From positions 1-54,999 of the forward strand of contig UBTY01000019.1 in the NCBI GenBank assembly GCA_900468535.1: DNA of 54,999 nt. Direction: 5' to 3'. Position numbers and translations under genes: made by a program. Shown here piece after piece: positions 1 through 10,242 of this stretch; position 1 is the first letter of the stretch; the number at the start of each line of letters is the position of its first letter. The stretch comes from Hyphomicrobiales bacterium. Lineage in GTDB: Bacteria > Pseudomonadota > Alphaproteobacteria > Rhizobiales > Rhizobiaceae. Under the pieces are notes generated by a model. The model was not told the origin of the DNA, ran no database searches, and saw only the letters and a list, made by a program, of their open reading frames with translations.

Positions 1-152
1 AAGCACAGCCTAACGAGGCGACAGGGAAGCTGGAGCCTGGGCGGGTAGCTGCACGACGGTAGTCTGCGTCTCAAGGCTAGAAGGTGCGCGCCGAAATTTG
101 ACAGCGCCACAGCCCTCGCTAGATTGGAGCAATCTAGAAAAGGACTCGGCTG

Positions 153-605
153 GTGAACGATCAACATTCCTGGACGGGTGGGTGCCGGTGCGGGAGCGTT
201 CGGCTGAAGATCAGCGCCAAGCCGCTTTTGACCATGGCATGCCACTGCACGGGCTGCCAGAAAATGTCGTCGAGCGCCTATTCGCTGAGCGCCGCCATTC
301 CGGCGGAGGGCTTCGCAATCACCGAGGGCGAGCCTGTCATTGGTGGCCTGCACGGGGCCGAGGCGCACCACTATTTTTGCGGCCACTGCATGACCTGGAT
401 GTTCACGCGATCGGAAGGGATGGAGTGGTTCGTCAACGTTCGTCCGACGATGCTGGACGACCCGCGCTGGTTCAAGCCGTTTATCGAGACCTGGACACGC
501 GAAAAGCTGCCCTTCGCCGAAACTGGCGCGGTTCACAGCTATGAGGCGCTACCCGAGATGGACGCCTATGAAGGATTGGTGAGGGAATATATGGCCTGCA
601 GCTGA
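153..605 (+). CDS. GFA family protein (glutathione-dependent formaldehyde-activating enzyme/CENP-V fold)
   Basis: This 150-residue protein has the seven-cysteine zinc pattern of the GFA family: C11 and C13 (GCRCGSV), C30, C32 and C35 (CHCTGCQ), and C76 and C79 (CGHC). The fold binds two zinc ions. The founding member was reported to condense glutathione with formaldehyde, but most family members have unknown substrates, so only the fold is secure. The start is GTG at 153, chosen because the first zinc motif follows within ten residues and a purine-rich AAAAGGA lies just upstream. The gene faces lepA tail to tail, with a GC-rich hairpin between them, and no partner gene points to a pathway. 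Confidence 0.88.
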   Translation: MNDQHSWTGGCRCGSVRLKISAKPLLTMACHCTGCQKMSSSAYSLSAAIPAEGFAITEGEPVIGGLHGAEAHHYFCGHCMTWMFTRSEGMEWFVNVRPTMLDDPRWFKPFIETWTREKLPFAETGAVHSYEALPEMDAYEGLVREYMACS

Positions 606-614
606 GGCTTGTAG

Positions 615-646
615 CAGCCCGGCGATGCGTTGCACCGGCCGGGCTG
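615..646. terminator. GC-rich hairpin between convergent GFA gene and lepA
   Basis: CAGCCCGGC (615-623) pairs perfectly with GCCGGGCTG (638-646) across a 14-nt loop. It sits between the two converging stop codons, so it could end transcription in both directions. There is no long U-run on either side, so Rho-independent termination is only plausible. Confidence 0.5.
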
Positions 647-655
647 GATCGCTCT

Positions 656-2479
<1,824 letters not shown>

Positions 2480-2597
2480 GCGCGCCATATAGCAGTGCTG
2501 CCCCTTGCCGCAAAGCGGAAAAGCAGGAGTTCGTTTACGATAAGTGGCGGTTTTCGGGATCGTAAGATAGGTCTTGATTCCATTATTGGACTATGCA

Positions 2598-2615
2598 TTT
2601 CTACGATAGTAGAAA
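2598..2615. promoter_or_regulatory. Palindromic operator candidate upstream of the XRE-cupin regulator
   Basis: TTTCTAC (2598-2604) and GTAGAAA (2609-2615) form a perfect 7-bp inverted repeat around GATA, ending 13 bp before the regulator's ATG. The position and symmetry suit autoregulation by a dimeric helix-turn-helix protein. Binding is inferred from position only. Confidence 0.5.
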
Positions 2616-2628
2616 ATGAGATCCGATT

Positions 2629-3195
2629 ATGGAACAGGAACTGGAAAAGGCGATCGCCAGTCGCATTCGCAAACTCCGAATGCAGAAGAATTTGACGCTG
2701 GATGACCTCGCCAATGCGTCGGGTGTTAGCCGTGCGATGATCTCGCGAATCGAGCGCGGCGAGGCGAGTCCGACGGCATCGCTGCTTGCGCGGGTGTGCG
2801 CGGCGCTCGGTTTGTCGCTTTCGGCTTTCTTTGCTGAAGAGGGCGACGTCTCGCCTCTGTCGCGCCGGCAGGATCAGCAGGTCTGGCGTGATCCGGAGAC
2901 GGGATATGTCAGGCGCTCCGTCTCGCCGCCCGGCACCGCGTCCGACGTCGACATTGTTGACGTCGAGTTCCCGCCTGGCGCTCGCGTCAGTTTCCCGCCG
3001 CATGCAGCAAGCAGCGGCATGACCCAGCATGTCTGGCTGTTCGACGGCGAGATGGAAATGACCACGGGCGATCAGGTGCATCGCCTGCTGCCTGGCGACT
3101 GTATCTTCATGCCGGTCGGCGAAGGCCACGTTTTTCATAACCCCGGCAACATTCCGGCCCGCTATTGCGTCGTGCTTGATCGACGCGGCCGCTAG
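2629..3195 (+). CDS. XRE-family transcriptional regulator with C-terminal cupin domain
   Basis: Residues about 10-65 form a lambda-repressor-like helix-turn-helix (IRKLRMQKNLTLDDLANASG, SRAMISRIERGEASPT). Residues about 105-185 form a cupin sensor domain containing the two short beta motifs (LFDGEMEMTTGDQ, LLPGDCIFMPVGEGHVFHN). This architecture is typical of local regulators that sense a small ligand through the cupin barrel, such as SutR-like or PuuR-like proteins. The GNAT acetyltransferase gene begins 20 bp downstream with its own strong ribosome site, so the pair is probably one operon. A 7+7 palindrome just upstream is a likely autoregulatory site. The ligand cannot be inferred. Confidence 0.92.
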   Translation: MEQELEKAIASRIRKLRMQKNLTLDDLANASGVSRAMISRIERGEASPTASLLARVCAALGLSLSAFFAEEGDVSPLSRRQDQQVWRDPETGYVRRSVSPPGTASDVDIVDVEFPPGARVSFPPHAASSGMTQHVWLFDGEMEMTTGDQVHRLLPGDCIFMPVGEGHVFHNPGNIPARYCVVLDRRGR

Positions 3196-3215
3196 CTCAT
3201 TTTAGGAGAAAAGTA

Positions 3216-3737
3216 ATGACCGCAACGATCCGTCTTCTTGGCGCAGCCGAAGCCCGCGCGGCGATATCAGACCTCTGCGAGGTGCTGACTGATTGCGTCA
3301 ACGGCGGCGCTTCAGTCGGGTTCATGCAGCCCTATACCAGTGCCGATGCCGAGCCATATTGGCGTGGCGTTGCCGACGCCGTTGCAGCGGGCGCAACGCT
3401 GCTCTTGGTGGCCGAGATCGAAGGCCGGATCGTCGGCACCGTGCAGGTTGGCGCGGCACAGATGCCGAACCAGCCACACCGCGGCGATCTGAAGAAGCTG
3501 CTCGTGCATCGTGATGCCCGCGGCAAAGGGCTGGCGCGCTTGCTGATGGACGCTGCCGAACGCGAAGCCGCCGCGCGCGGCATAACACTCCTGGTGCTCG
3601 ACACGGCAACCGGAAGCGACGCGGAGGCAATCTACCCGCGGCTTGGCTGGGAGCGGGTCGGTGTTATTCCCGATTACGCGCTATGGCCGGAAGGCGGCCT
3701 TTGTGCCACGACGCTTTTCTACAAGCGTGTCGCCTGA
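3216..3737 (+). CDS. GNAT family N-acetyltransferase
   Basis: This 173-residue protein is a single GNAT domain. Its acetyl-CoA binding motif A is visible as LLVHRDARGKGLARLL (about residues 92-107), after a beta strand and before LVLDTATGSDAEAIYPRLGW, a typical motif B ending. The substrate is unknown. A clear AGGAG ribosome site lies at 3204-3208, eight bases before the ATG. It follows the XRE-cupin gene closely, so that regulator probably controls it. Such XRE-cupin/GNAT pairs often act on amines or amino acid analogues, but that is a family-level analogy only. Confidence 0.9.
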   Translation: MTATIRLLGAAEARAAISDLCEVLTDCVNGGASVGFMQPYTSADAEPYWRGVADAVAAGATLLLVAEIEGRIVGTVQVGAAQMPNQPHRGDLKKLLVHRDARGKGLARLLMDAAEREAAARGITLLVLDTATGSDAEAIYPRLGWERVGVIPDYALWPEGGLCATTLFYKRVA

Positions 3738-3744
3738 GATTGGT

Positions 3745-4212
3745 TCAAGCTGGCTTCCGCTGCGGATCGTCAAGCGCCGGATTGTAGAACAGCGATAGCG
3801 TCAGGCTCCTGGCGATCCGCTCTGCGGTCGCCATGAACCAGGCTTTCGCCTTGGGGTTCGGAGCGATATCGTCAAGCGTCTCGGAAAACAGCGCCAGCCA
3901 CTGCGGGAAGAGATCGGGCGACATGTTCGCGACACCCGTATGCGCCTGCACTGGCTTGCCGCCATAGGCGCCGCTCCGAAAAGCGACCGATGACCAGAAG
4001 CTCTTCATCTTCTGCATATGTTCAGGCCAGCGACCGGAAAGGCGGGCATCGAATACCGGCCCAAGCGTTGGATGCTGGAGCACGCGCCCATAAAAGGTAT
4101 CAACCAAGCGATCGACGAACGCTTCATCGATGCCCATCGCCTTCATGTCGGCTTCCGCGCGCTCACGAATCGCGGCAACATGCGCTGCACGTCCCTGTAT
4201 TTCGGTATCCAT
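3745..4212 (-). CDS. Group III truncated haemoglobin
   Basis: The 155-residue sequence has the 2-on-2 globin pattern of TrHb3 proteins: the B-helix FYGRVLQHPTLGPVF (F40, Y41 in the B9/B10 region), the E-helix HMQKMKSFWSS with the conserved tryptophan W73, and the probable proximal histidine H91 in QAHTGVA. TrHb3 proteins bind oxygen or nitric oxide; their physiological roles are mostly unsettled. An upstream in-frame ATG at 4245 would add 11 residues of atypical sequence, so the start at 4212 (MDTEIQGRAAHV) is preferred. The gene is convergent with the GNAT gene. Confidence 0.9.
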   Translation of the reverse strand: MDTEIQGRAAHVAAIRERAEADMKAMGIDEAFVDRLVDTFYGRVLQHPTLGPVFDARLSGRWPEHMQKMKSFWSSVAFRSGAYGGKPVQAHTGVANMSPDLFPQWLALFSETLDDIAPNPKAKAWFMATAERIARSLTLSLFYNPALDDPQRKPA

Positions 4213-4306
4213 GATGAACTCCGGCGTGTCGCAACCCGCGACCACTTTTATATAGGCAGTTCATGCTGTGAGATGAAGGCGCTGCGGCGCAAGGCAGCAT
4301 TGCGCT

Positions 4307-5143
4307 TCAATAAGCGCTTCTGTCTTTGGTCCTGGGATTGTCGACCATCTTCTCGCGATAGATCTCGCCCTCACGTGCCTTCCGCCGCCAAGGTCGAGCT
4401 TTCTGCAGTGGAATGTCGTAGAGAGGGTCTTCGCGATCGAGCACGGCAGTCACGAGGTGCGGTTCAGGGGTAGCGGGGCATTGCGTCACCCATTGTCCAT
4501 CCGGCCCGATGACGCCGGCCGGGCCTTTGGCGGCTTTCTGCACCGGTGTCGCTGCGCCGATCCAGATGCAGTTCAGTCCCGCATGAGCGCGAAGCGCAAT
4601 CTGGAAGTATTCGGCAATGCCATAGGAGGAGAACAGCACGGCATCGACGCCGAGTGCTTCATATTCCTGAAATACCTCCTGAAATTGAGATTCGATGCAG
4701 ATGGCACAGCCGAAACGATAACTATCGACTTCGAAGGTGATGGGTTCCACGCCTGGTGAGTACCAGCCGCCGAGCTCGCTGTTCGACAGGAACCTCTTGT
4801 CGTAGCGCGTGAGAAGCGCGCCTTTCGCGGAGAAAATGTAGAGACTGTTGTGGGGCGGATAGCTTTCCGTCAGCCGATGTGCCCCGCCGACAACCGCAAA
4901 AATACGGAGCTCTCTGCAGAGATCCGCGATTGCTTGAAGCTCTGCCTCCTGCTTTTTCCAGTCGAAACCTCTCCAGTCGTCGGGATGCATGATCTGGAAC
5001 TTGGCGTATCCAGAAAGCGCGCCCTCGCAGAAATTGATGACACGCGTGCCGCACGCGGCAGCAGCCGTGATCATGCTTCGGATTGAGTTGCCGTTTGCCG
5101 CGATATCGGAAGAAACCAGCGTCTGCGCAACGGCAATCTTCAT
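4307..5143 (-). CDS. Carbon-nitrogen hydrolase (nitrilase superfamily)
   Basis: The 278-residue protein carries the complete Glu-Lys-Cys nitrilase triad: E40 in FCEGALSGY, K116 in RYDKRFL and C149 in CAICIESQF. A domain of this size hydrolyses amides, ureido groups or nitriles, and this one has no fused synthetase domain. The sequence does not match the well-known NAD synthetase, Nit1/Nit2 or N-carbamoylputrescine amidase subfamilies closely enough to name a substrate. It stands alone on the minus strand, with 94 bp to the haemoglobin gene start and 60 bp to the LssY-C gene. Confidence 0.9.
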   Translation of the reverse strand: MKIAVAQTLVSSDIAANGNSIRSMITAAAACGTRVINFCEGALSGYAKFQIMHPDDWRGFDWKKQEAELQAIADLCRELRIFAVVGGAHRLTESYPPHNSLYIFSAKGALLTRYDKRFLSNSELGGWYSPGVEPITFEVDSYRFGCAICIESQFQEVFQEYEALGVDAVLFSSYGIAEYFQIALRAHAGLNCIWIGAATPVQKAAKGPAGVIGPDGQWVTQCPATPEPHLVTAVLDREDPLYDIPLQKARPWRRKAREGEIYREKMVDNPRTKDRSAY

Positions 5144-5203
5144 GAGCGGACCTCGTGTGATTCGGGGCCCATCTTCAGCCGATTTGACGCGACATGGAAG
5201 CGG

Positions 5204-5917
5204 CTAGGGCGTGGCCGGGCGACGCAGCACGCCGATCAGCGCTTTGCCATCGGTGAAATATGGGTCGCCACCACCGTTGCGGCCGGTCTTGGTAGCCCCG
5301 ATGCCCGGGATCTCATAGGTGGAGGACAATTGCCCGACCGTCTCCAGGTCGCCGATAACAAGATCCCGCTCGGCATCGACATCCGGCGCAATATGATGGG
5401 TGATCTGGCCGGTGTCGTGGCTGAAGCCGACGCCACGGTCGAAGCTCGCCGAGCCAAGCCACAACGGACGACCATCTGCACCAGTGCTGCCGGTTTCCCA
5501 AAAGCGGACGTGGTGACGCTCGTCGGCGCTCTTGCCGACGGCCTTCTCAAACGCCAGATCTTGTTTGCGGCCCTCGAATAGCAAGGGACTGACCGGCGCG
5601 TCGAGATCAGGTCGGTCAAGCACGACGCTCAAACCGATCTCGGCCGAGGTCCGCAGCGTGATCTTGTCGGCGGGATCCCATCCGGCAGATGCGAAGGCGT
5701 GCAGCACCTCCTCCTTGGAGCCGACAAGGCCGACATTGATGGGGTCTCCGGGGATGTCTTGCTCGGTGGTCGTGACCATCGGCCCGAATTCGGCGATACG
5801 ACCGGCGTCGCGGTGGATCCATATTTCCGGGATCAGAAAATAAGCGGCAAGCAGATATGCAACCAGCAGCACCGCCGCGCCGCCAATTGTTGTCCGTATT
5901 CTCCGCAACCGTGCCAT
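5204..5917 (-). CDS. LssY C-terminal domain membrane-anchored protein
   Basis: The N-terminus is basic and is followed by one hydrophobic helix (GGAAVLLVAYLLAAYFLIPEIW, cut here to its key span, residues about 12-33). The remaining 200 residues match the LssY-C pattern: DPINVGLVGSKEEV, AFASAGWDPAD, LLFEGRKQDLAFEK, then HHVRFWETG and WLGSASFDRGVGF. LssY-C domains occur alone or fused to PAP2/DedA-type membrane proteins; their biochemical role is not established. The soluble part should face the periplasm. It diverges from recF across a 189-bp gap. Confidence 0.8.
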   Translation of the reverse strand: MARLRRIRTTIGGAAVLLVAYLLAAYFLIPEIWIHRDAGRIAEFGPMVTTTEQDIPGDPINVGLVGSKEEVLHAFASAGWDPADKITLRTSAEIGLSVVLDRPDLDAPVSPLLFEGRKQDLAFEKAVGKSADERHHVRFWETGSTGADGRPLWLGSASFDRGVGFSHDTGQITHHIAPDVDAERDLVIGDLETVGQLSSTYEIPGIGATKTGRNGGGDPYFTDGKALIGVLRRPATP

Positions 5918-6106
5918 CGCGCGCCACCCTGATCTCGATCTATTCTACGGTGTCGGGGCAAAGAGCGCCAACATCGACTTTCATCGCTGCGATGTCGCGT
6001 CCGGCTGTTTGTTCCGGCCTGTCATCGGAAGTCTTACCGTATTCAGCACCCTTGCCATTGGGGCTCGCAGCGCTTAGCTCTCGGGCATCACGAATCCGGA
6101 TGTCGA

Positions 6107-7231
6107 ATGCCGCAAAAGGTCTCTCTTTCCCGTCTCAAGCTGACCGACTTTCGCAATTATGCGTCTGTCTCGTTGTCGCTCGACGACAGGCACGTGGTGC
6201 TGACGGGGGACAACGGCGCGGGCAAGACCAATCTGATGGAAGCCGTCTCCTTCCTTTCGCCGGGGCGAGGGCTGCGCCGCGCTACCTATAGTGATGTCAC
6301 CCGCGTTGGCGCGACGGCAGGCTTTTCGATCTTTGCGGAACTCGACGGCATGGATGGCGAGGTGGAGATCGGCACCGGTGTCGACACCACCGATGACAGC
6401 GCCTCCCGCCGACTGCGTATCAACGGCACGCCGGCGAAATCGGCCGATGAACTGACCGATCATCTGCGTCTACTGTGGTTGACACCCTCGATGGATGGCC
6501 TGTTTACCGGCGGATCGTCCGAACGCCGGCGTTTTCTCGATCGGCTCGTACTCTCGCTCGATCCGGCCCACGGCCGTCGTGCCAGTGATTTCGAGCGCGC
6601 CATGCGCAGCCGCAACAAGCTGCTCGACGAACGCCGTTTCGATCCCGCCTGGCTTTCTGGTATCGAACAGCAGATGGCGAGCCTCGGTATCGCGATGGCG
6701 ATGGCGCGCCAGGAGATGCTTGACCTGCTCGCCCGTCTGATTGACGACACGCACGAGAGCTCGCCATTTCCAGCTGCCGCGCTGGAGCTTGCAGGGTTCA
6801 TGGATGGCCAGTTCTCGCGCCCGGCCGTCGACCTCGAGGACGAGTATGCCGCAATGCTCGCTGATAGCCGCTATCGCGACGCCGCAGCCGGTCGAACGCT
6901 TGAGGGTCCTCATCGCGCCGACCTGCTTGTCCGCCACCGGCAGAAGCAGATGGAAGCCGCCCGCTGCTCCACTGGCGAACAGAAGGCTCTCCTTGTCGGA
7001 TTGATCCTGGCCCACGCCCGTCTGGTCGCCAATCTTACCGGCTATGCGCCGGTCCTCTTGCTCGATGAGATCGCTGCGCATCTCGACGAAGGCAGACGCG
7101 CCGCGCTCTTCGACCTTATCGACGCACTCGGCGGCCAGGCTTTCATGACCGGTACAGATCGTGCCATGTTCTCGGCTCTCGGCGAGCGCGCGCAATTCTT
7201 GACCGTTGCCGATGGAAAGGTTTTCGAATGA
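6107..7231 (+). CDS. recF: DNA replication/repair protein RecF
   Basis: RecF is an SMC-like ATPase that helps load RecA at single-strand gaps together with RecO and RecR. The 374 residues include the N-terminal LKLTDFRNY motif, Walker A GDNGAGKT (K40), the ABC signature CSTGEQKALLVG (about 285-296) and Walker B LLLDEIAAHLDE (about 316-327). The start at 6107 gives the usual family N-terminus, although no strong ribosome site is visible. It overlaps the downstream moeB-type gene by ATGA, so the two are translationally coupled. As in other Rhizobiaceae, it is not next to dnaA-dnaN. The recR gene is in this same window at 24.4 kb. Confidence 0.97.
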   Translation: MPQKVSLSRLKLTDFRNYASVSLSLDDRHVVLTGDNGAGKTNLMEAVSFLSPGRGLRRATYSDVTRVGATAGFSIFAELDGMDGEVEIGTGVDTTDDSASRRLRINGTPAKSADELTDHLRLLWLTPSMDGLFTGGSSERRRFLDRLVLSLDPAHGRRASDFERAMRSRNKLLDERRFDPAWLSGIEQQMASLGIAMAMARQEMLDLLARLIDDTHESSPFPAAALELAGFMDGQFSRPAVDLEDEYAAMLADSRYRDAAAGRTLEGPHRADLLVRHRQKQMEAARCSTGEQKALLVGLILAHARLVANLTGYAPVLLLDEIAAHLDEGRRAALFDLIDALGGQAFMTGTDRAMFSALGERAQFLTVADGKVFE

Positions 7232-8052
7232 CCGATGCCGCTTCCCCCTCAACCAAAGGCCGTGCTAGCATTGCGCCCATGGAACCCCTCAGCCCGGAAG
7301 AAATCGCGCGATATCAGCGCCATATCCTGCTTCCCGAGATCGGCGGCGCCGGCCAGCAGAAACTGAAAGCTGCCCGAGTGCTCGTTATCGGTGCCGGCGG
7401 GCTGGGCGCGCCGGTCCTGCAATATCTGGCCGCGGCAGGCATTGGCACGCTCGGCATTGCGGATGATGACCGGGTTTCACTCTCCAATCTGCAGCGGCAG
7501 GTGATCCACGATTCCGGAACGATCGGCGAACTGAAGACCGAAAGCGCTGCCTTCGCGATCGCCCGCCTGAACCCGCACGTCAACGTGATCCGTTTCGAAG
7601 AACGCTTCTCTCCGGATTCGGCGCGCCGTCATCTGTCGGGCTTCGATCTGCTGATAGACGGGTCGGATAATTTCGATACCCGCTATACGGCGGCTGACGC
7701 TGCCGAGGCCGCGCAAATCCCGTTGGTGACGGGCGCTGTCGGCCGCTTCGATGGTTCCGTCACAGTTCTGAAGCCTTATGCGACCGCTGAAGACGGAACG
7801 CCAAACCCGACCTATCGCGATCTCTTCCCAGAGAAGCCGCCAGCGGGATTGATCCCTGCCTGTGCTGAGACCGGCGTCATCGGTGCGTTGACCGGGGTGA
7901 TCGGCACGCTGATGGCGATGGAAGCAATCAAGCTTGTCACCGGCACCGGCGAACCATTGGTCCGCCGGCTATTGCTCTACGATGCGCTCGCCGCCCGCTT
8001 CGACACGATCCGTTACAAGCGCCGCCGCGCAAGGCAAAGCCAGGCATCATGA
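7228..8052 (+). CDS. moeB: MoeB/ThiF/HesA-family adenylyltransferase
   Basis: This E1-like protein has the ATP-binding GAGGLGAP loop (about residues 55-62), DDDRVSLSNLQRQ and the NFDTRY region of MoeB/ThiF enzymes. These adenylate the C-terminal Gly-Gly of MoaD or ThiS for molybdopterin or thiazole synthesis. The CAETGVIG motif with its conserved cysteine is present. The usual zinc cysteine pair of E. coli MoeB (CYRC) is replaced by PTYRDL and the C-terminal CxxC is also absent, so zinc binding is unlikely. Start at 7228 overlaps recF; an internal ATG at 7279 (MEPLSPEEIARYQRH) fits family N-termini equally well. It overlaps the next GNAT gene by ATGA. Confidence 0.9.
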   Translation: MTDAASPSTKGRASIAPMEPLSPEEIARYQRHILLPEIGGAGQQKLKAARVLVIGAGGLGAPVLQYLAAAGIGTLGIADDDRVSLSNLQRQVIHDSGTIGELKTESAAFAIARLNPHVNVIRFEERFSPDSARRHLSGFDLLIDGSDNFDTRYTAADAAEAAQIPLVTGAVGRFDGSVTVLKPYATAEDGTPNPTYRDLFPEKPPAGLIPACAETGVIGALTGVIGTLMAMEAIKLVTGTGEPLVRRLLLYDALAARFDTIRYKRRRARQSQAS

Positions 8053-8522
8053 ACATCGTGCGTATCGATGAGGATTTTCGGCGCTGGGACGAGCTGCTGG
8101 CGCTGATACTATCGTCCTTCGCTTATATGAACGATCGCATCGATCCGCCGTCATCCGCCTTGAAGCTCACGCCGGCGACGCTGGCGGAAAAGGCGCGCGC
8201 TGAAATCGCCTTCGTCGCGACGGACGGCGATATTCTCTGTGGTTGCATCTTCCTGCGCCCGGAGGAGGGTTGCCTGTATGTCGGCAAGCTCGCCGTGGCG
8301 CCAACTGTGCAAGGCCGAGGCATAGGCCGCCAGCTGTTGGCCCTCGCCGAACAAGTGGCACGAGACCGCGCCCTGCCGTTCCTACGGCTGGAGACCCGCA
8401 TAGAGCTCGTCGAAAATCATGACGTCTTCGCACGCTGGGGATTCGAGAAGACCGCCGAAAACGCGCATCCCGGCTTCACCAGGGTAACGTCGATCGAGAT
8501 GCGCAAGCCGGTCTCGGCTTAG
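8049..8522 (+). CDS. GNAT family N-acetyltransferase
   Basis: This 157-residue GNAT domain shows motif A as KLAVAPTVQGRGIGRQLLALAE (shortened here; about residues 79-100), followed by RLETRIELVENHDVFARWGF, a typical motif B. It overlaps the moeB-type gene by four bases (ATGA), completing a coupled recF-moeB-GNAT operon. The acceptor substrate is unknown. Its stop overlaps the stop of the converging 2-hydroxyacid dehydrogenase gene by four bases. Confidence 0.9.
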   Translation: MNIVRIDEDFRRWDELLALILSSFAYMNDRIDPPSSALKLTPATLAEKARAEIAFVATDGDILCGCIFLRPEEGCLYVGKLAVAPTVQGRGIGRQLLALAEQVARDRALPFLRLETRIELVENHDVFARWGFEKTAENAHPGFTRVTSIEMRKPVSA

Positions 8523-9520
8523 CGGCCAGGCAGCACCCGATTTGGCGGGCGATGGCCGTCGATGAAGGCACGGATGTTGATGATCACCTTGTCGCCCATG
8601 TCGATCCGACCTTCGATCGTTGCCGAACTCATGTGCGGCAGCAGCACGACCTTGCCCTCGTTGGCAAGCTTGATCAGCTTCGGGTTGACCGCCGGTTCGT
8701 TCTCGAAGACATCCAGACCCGCTCCCGCCAGCTTTCCCTCGCGCAGACTCTTGATCAGTGCCGCTTCGTCGATCACGTCGCCGCGCGCGGTATTGACCAG
8801 ATAGGCCGTCGGCTGCAACAGGGCCAGGCGACGCGCTGATAACAGGTGGAACGTTGCCGGAGTCGAGGGGCAATTCACCGAAACGATATCGACGCGGGCA
8901 AGCATCTGATCGAGGCTTTCCCAATAGGTCGCCTCCAACTCGTCCTCCGTCGCCGGGTTGACGCGCTTGCGGTTGTGATAGTGGATCGAGAGGCCAAATG
9001 CCTTGGCGCGGCGCGCAACCGCAGTGCCGATCCGCCCCATCCCGACGATCCCGATGCGTTTGCCGTGAATGCGTCGCCCAAGCATCCAGGTCGGCGACCA
9101 GCCGGCCCATTCGCCGGGCTCGTCCGTCAATATTCGCGCACCTTCACCCAGCCGGCGCGGCACCGCGAGAATGAGCGCCATCGTCATGTCGGCCGTGTCT
9201 TCAGTCAGCACGTTCGGCGTGTTCGTGACCGTAATTCCCTTGCGGGCAGCAGCCTCGACATCGATGTGGTCGGTACCGTTCGAGAAACTTGCAATCAGCT
9301 TCAGCTGCGGGCCCGCCTGCTCGATCACGTCGGCGTCGATCCTGTCGGTGACGGTCGGAACCAGAACATCGGCACTCTTTACGGCCGCAACCAGCTCAGC
9401 CTTGGAGCGCGGGGTATCATCGATATTGAGTTCTGCATCGAAGAGCTCGCGCATGCGTGTCTCGACCGCATCGGGCAGCTTCCGCGTAATGTAGACCTTC
9501 GGTTTTTTCTTCGTCGTCAT
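8519..9520 (-). CDS. D-2-hydroxyacid dehydrogenase (glyoxylate/hydroxypyruvate reductase type)
   Basis: The 333-residue enzyme has the D-isomer 2-hydroxyacid dehydrogenase layout: the substrate domain with SFSNGTDHID, the NAD(P)-binding GMGRIGTAVARRA loop (about residues 158-170), the catalytic arginine in NTARGDVIDE, the glutamate in GLDVFENEP and the histidine in LLPHMSSAT. Enzymes of this kind reduce glyoxylate, hydroxypyruvate or related 2-oxoacids. The R after the GxGxxG fingerprint (HYHNRKRV) hints at NADPH use, which is inference. The gene converges on the GNAT gene with overlapping stops. Confidence 0.92.
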   Translation of the reverse strand: MTTKKKPKVYITRKLPDAVETRMRELFDAELNIDDTPRSKAELVAAVKSADVLVPTVTDRIDADVIEQAGPQLKLIASFSNGTDHIDVEAAARKGITVTNTPNVLTEDTADMTMALILAVPRRLGEGARILTDEPGEWAGWSPTWMLGRRIHGKRIGIVGMGRIGTAVARRAKAFGLSIHYHNRKRVNPATEDELEATYWESLDQMLARVDIVSVNCPSTPATFHLLSARRLALLQPTAYLVNTARGDVIDEAALIKSLREGKLAGAGLDVFENEPAVNPKLIKLANEGKVVLLPHMSSATIEGRIDMGDKVIINIRAFIDGHRPPNRVLPGR

Positions 9521-9702
9521 GTGCGCCGGCGCTAACTTGTAAAGAGGTCTTTAACCAAGACGCGGGATAATTTCCCCGTTCCGGGCAATTTCTACCAGAC
9601 CCGCGCGCGAAGACAAACAAAACTCGTTCAGCGTGCGCAGGAATGTCGAGTTCCCGGCGTCAGGCAGCAGTCCTGCCCTACTCTGAGCAAAACGGAAGTC
9701 CC

Positions 9703-10242
9703 ATGCATAGCAAAGTCCTGAAATCTTGCCTCGCCCTTGCGATCGGTTTCGTGCTTTCTGCGGGAACGGCTGAGATGGCCGCCGCACAGGCGGCCAAGGG
9801 ACCGAGCGGCCTGCCGCTACCGCGTTTCGTGACGCTCAAGTCCAAGCGCGTCAATCTGCGCATCGGTCCCGGTACGGATTATGCGGCCTCATGGATGTAT
9901 CTCAAGGCGGGCCTGCCGGTCGAAATCATTCAGGAATACGACAACTGGCGCCAGATCCGCGATGCCGACGGCACCGAGGGCTGGGTCAACCAATCGTTGC
10001 TGTCGGGCACGCGTGCGGCCATTGCCGCCCCCTGGATGAAGGGCAAGGGCAAGGCCGTCTATGTCAACATGCGCCGAGACGCCCTGCCATCGGCAACCGT
10101 GGTTGCCAAGCTGGAGCCCGGCGCCATGATGAGCATCGGCGAATGCAATGGCGACTGGTGTTTCGCCAAAAGCGACGGCGCCGAGGGTTGGGTGGCGCAG
10201 TCGGAAATCTGGGGTGCTTACCCGGGCGAAGCCTTTAAGTAA
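9703..10242 (+). CDS. Exported SH3-domain protein
   Basis: The 179-residue product begins with a Sec signal peptide (KVLKSCLALAIGFVLSAG, cleavage probably after AAAQA near residue 30). Two bacterial SH3 repeats follow: the first around residues 45-100 (VNLRIGPGTDYAASWMY, WVNQSLLSG) and the second around 112-172 (VNMRRDALPSATVVAKL, DWCFAKSDGAEGWVAQSEIWG). Such periplasmic SH3b proteins usually bind peptidoglycan. The upstream in-frame start at 9643 would add 20 residues before the signal peptide, so 9703 is preferred. Its last eight bases overlap the end of the converging kinase gene. Confidence 0.85.
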   Translation: MHSKVLKSCLALAIGFVLSAGTAEMAAAQAAKGPSGLPLPRFVTLKSKRVNLRIGPGTDYAASWMYLKAGLPVEIIQEYDNWRQIRDADGTEGWVNQSLLSGTRAAIAAPWMKGKGKAVYVNMRRDALPSATVVAKLEPGAMMSIGECNGDWCFAKSDGAEGWVAQSEIWGAYPGEAFK

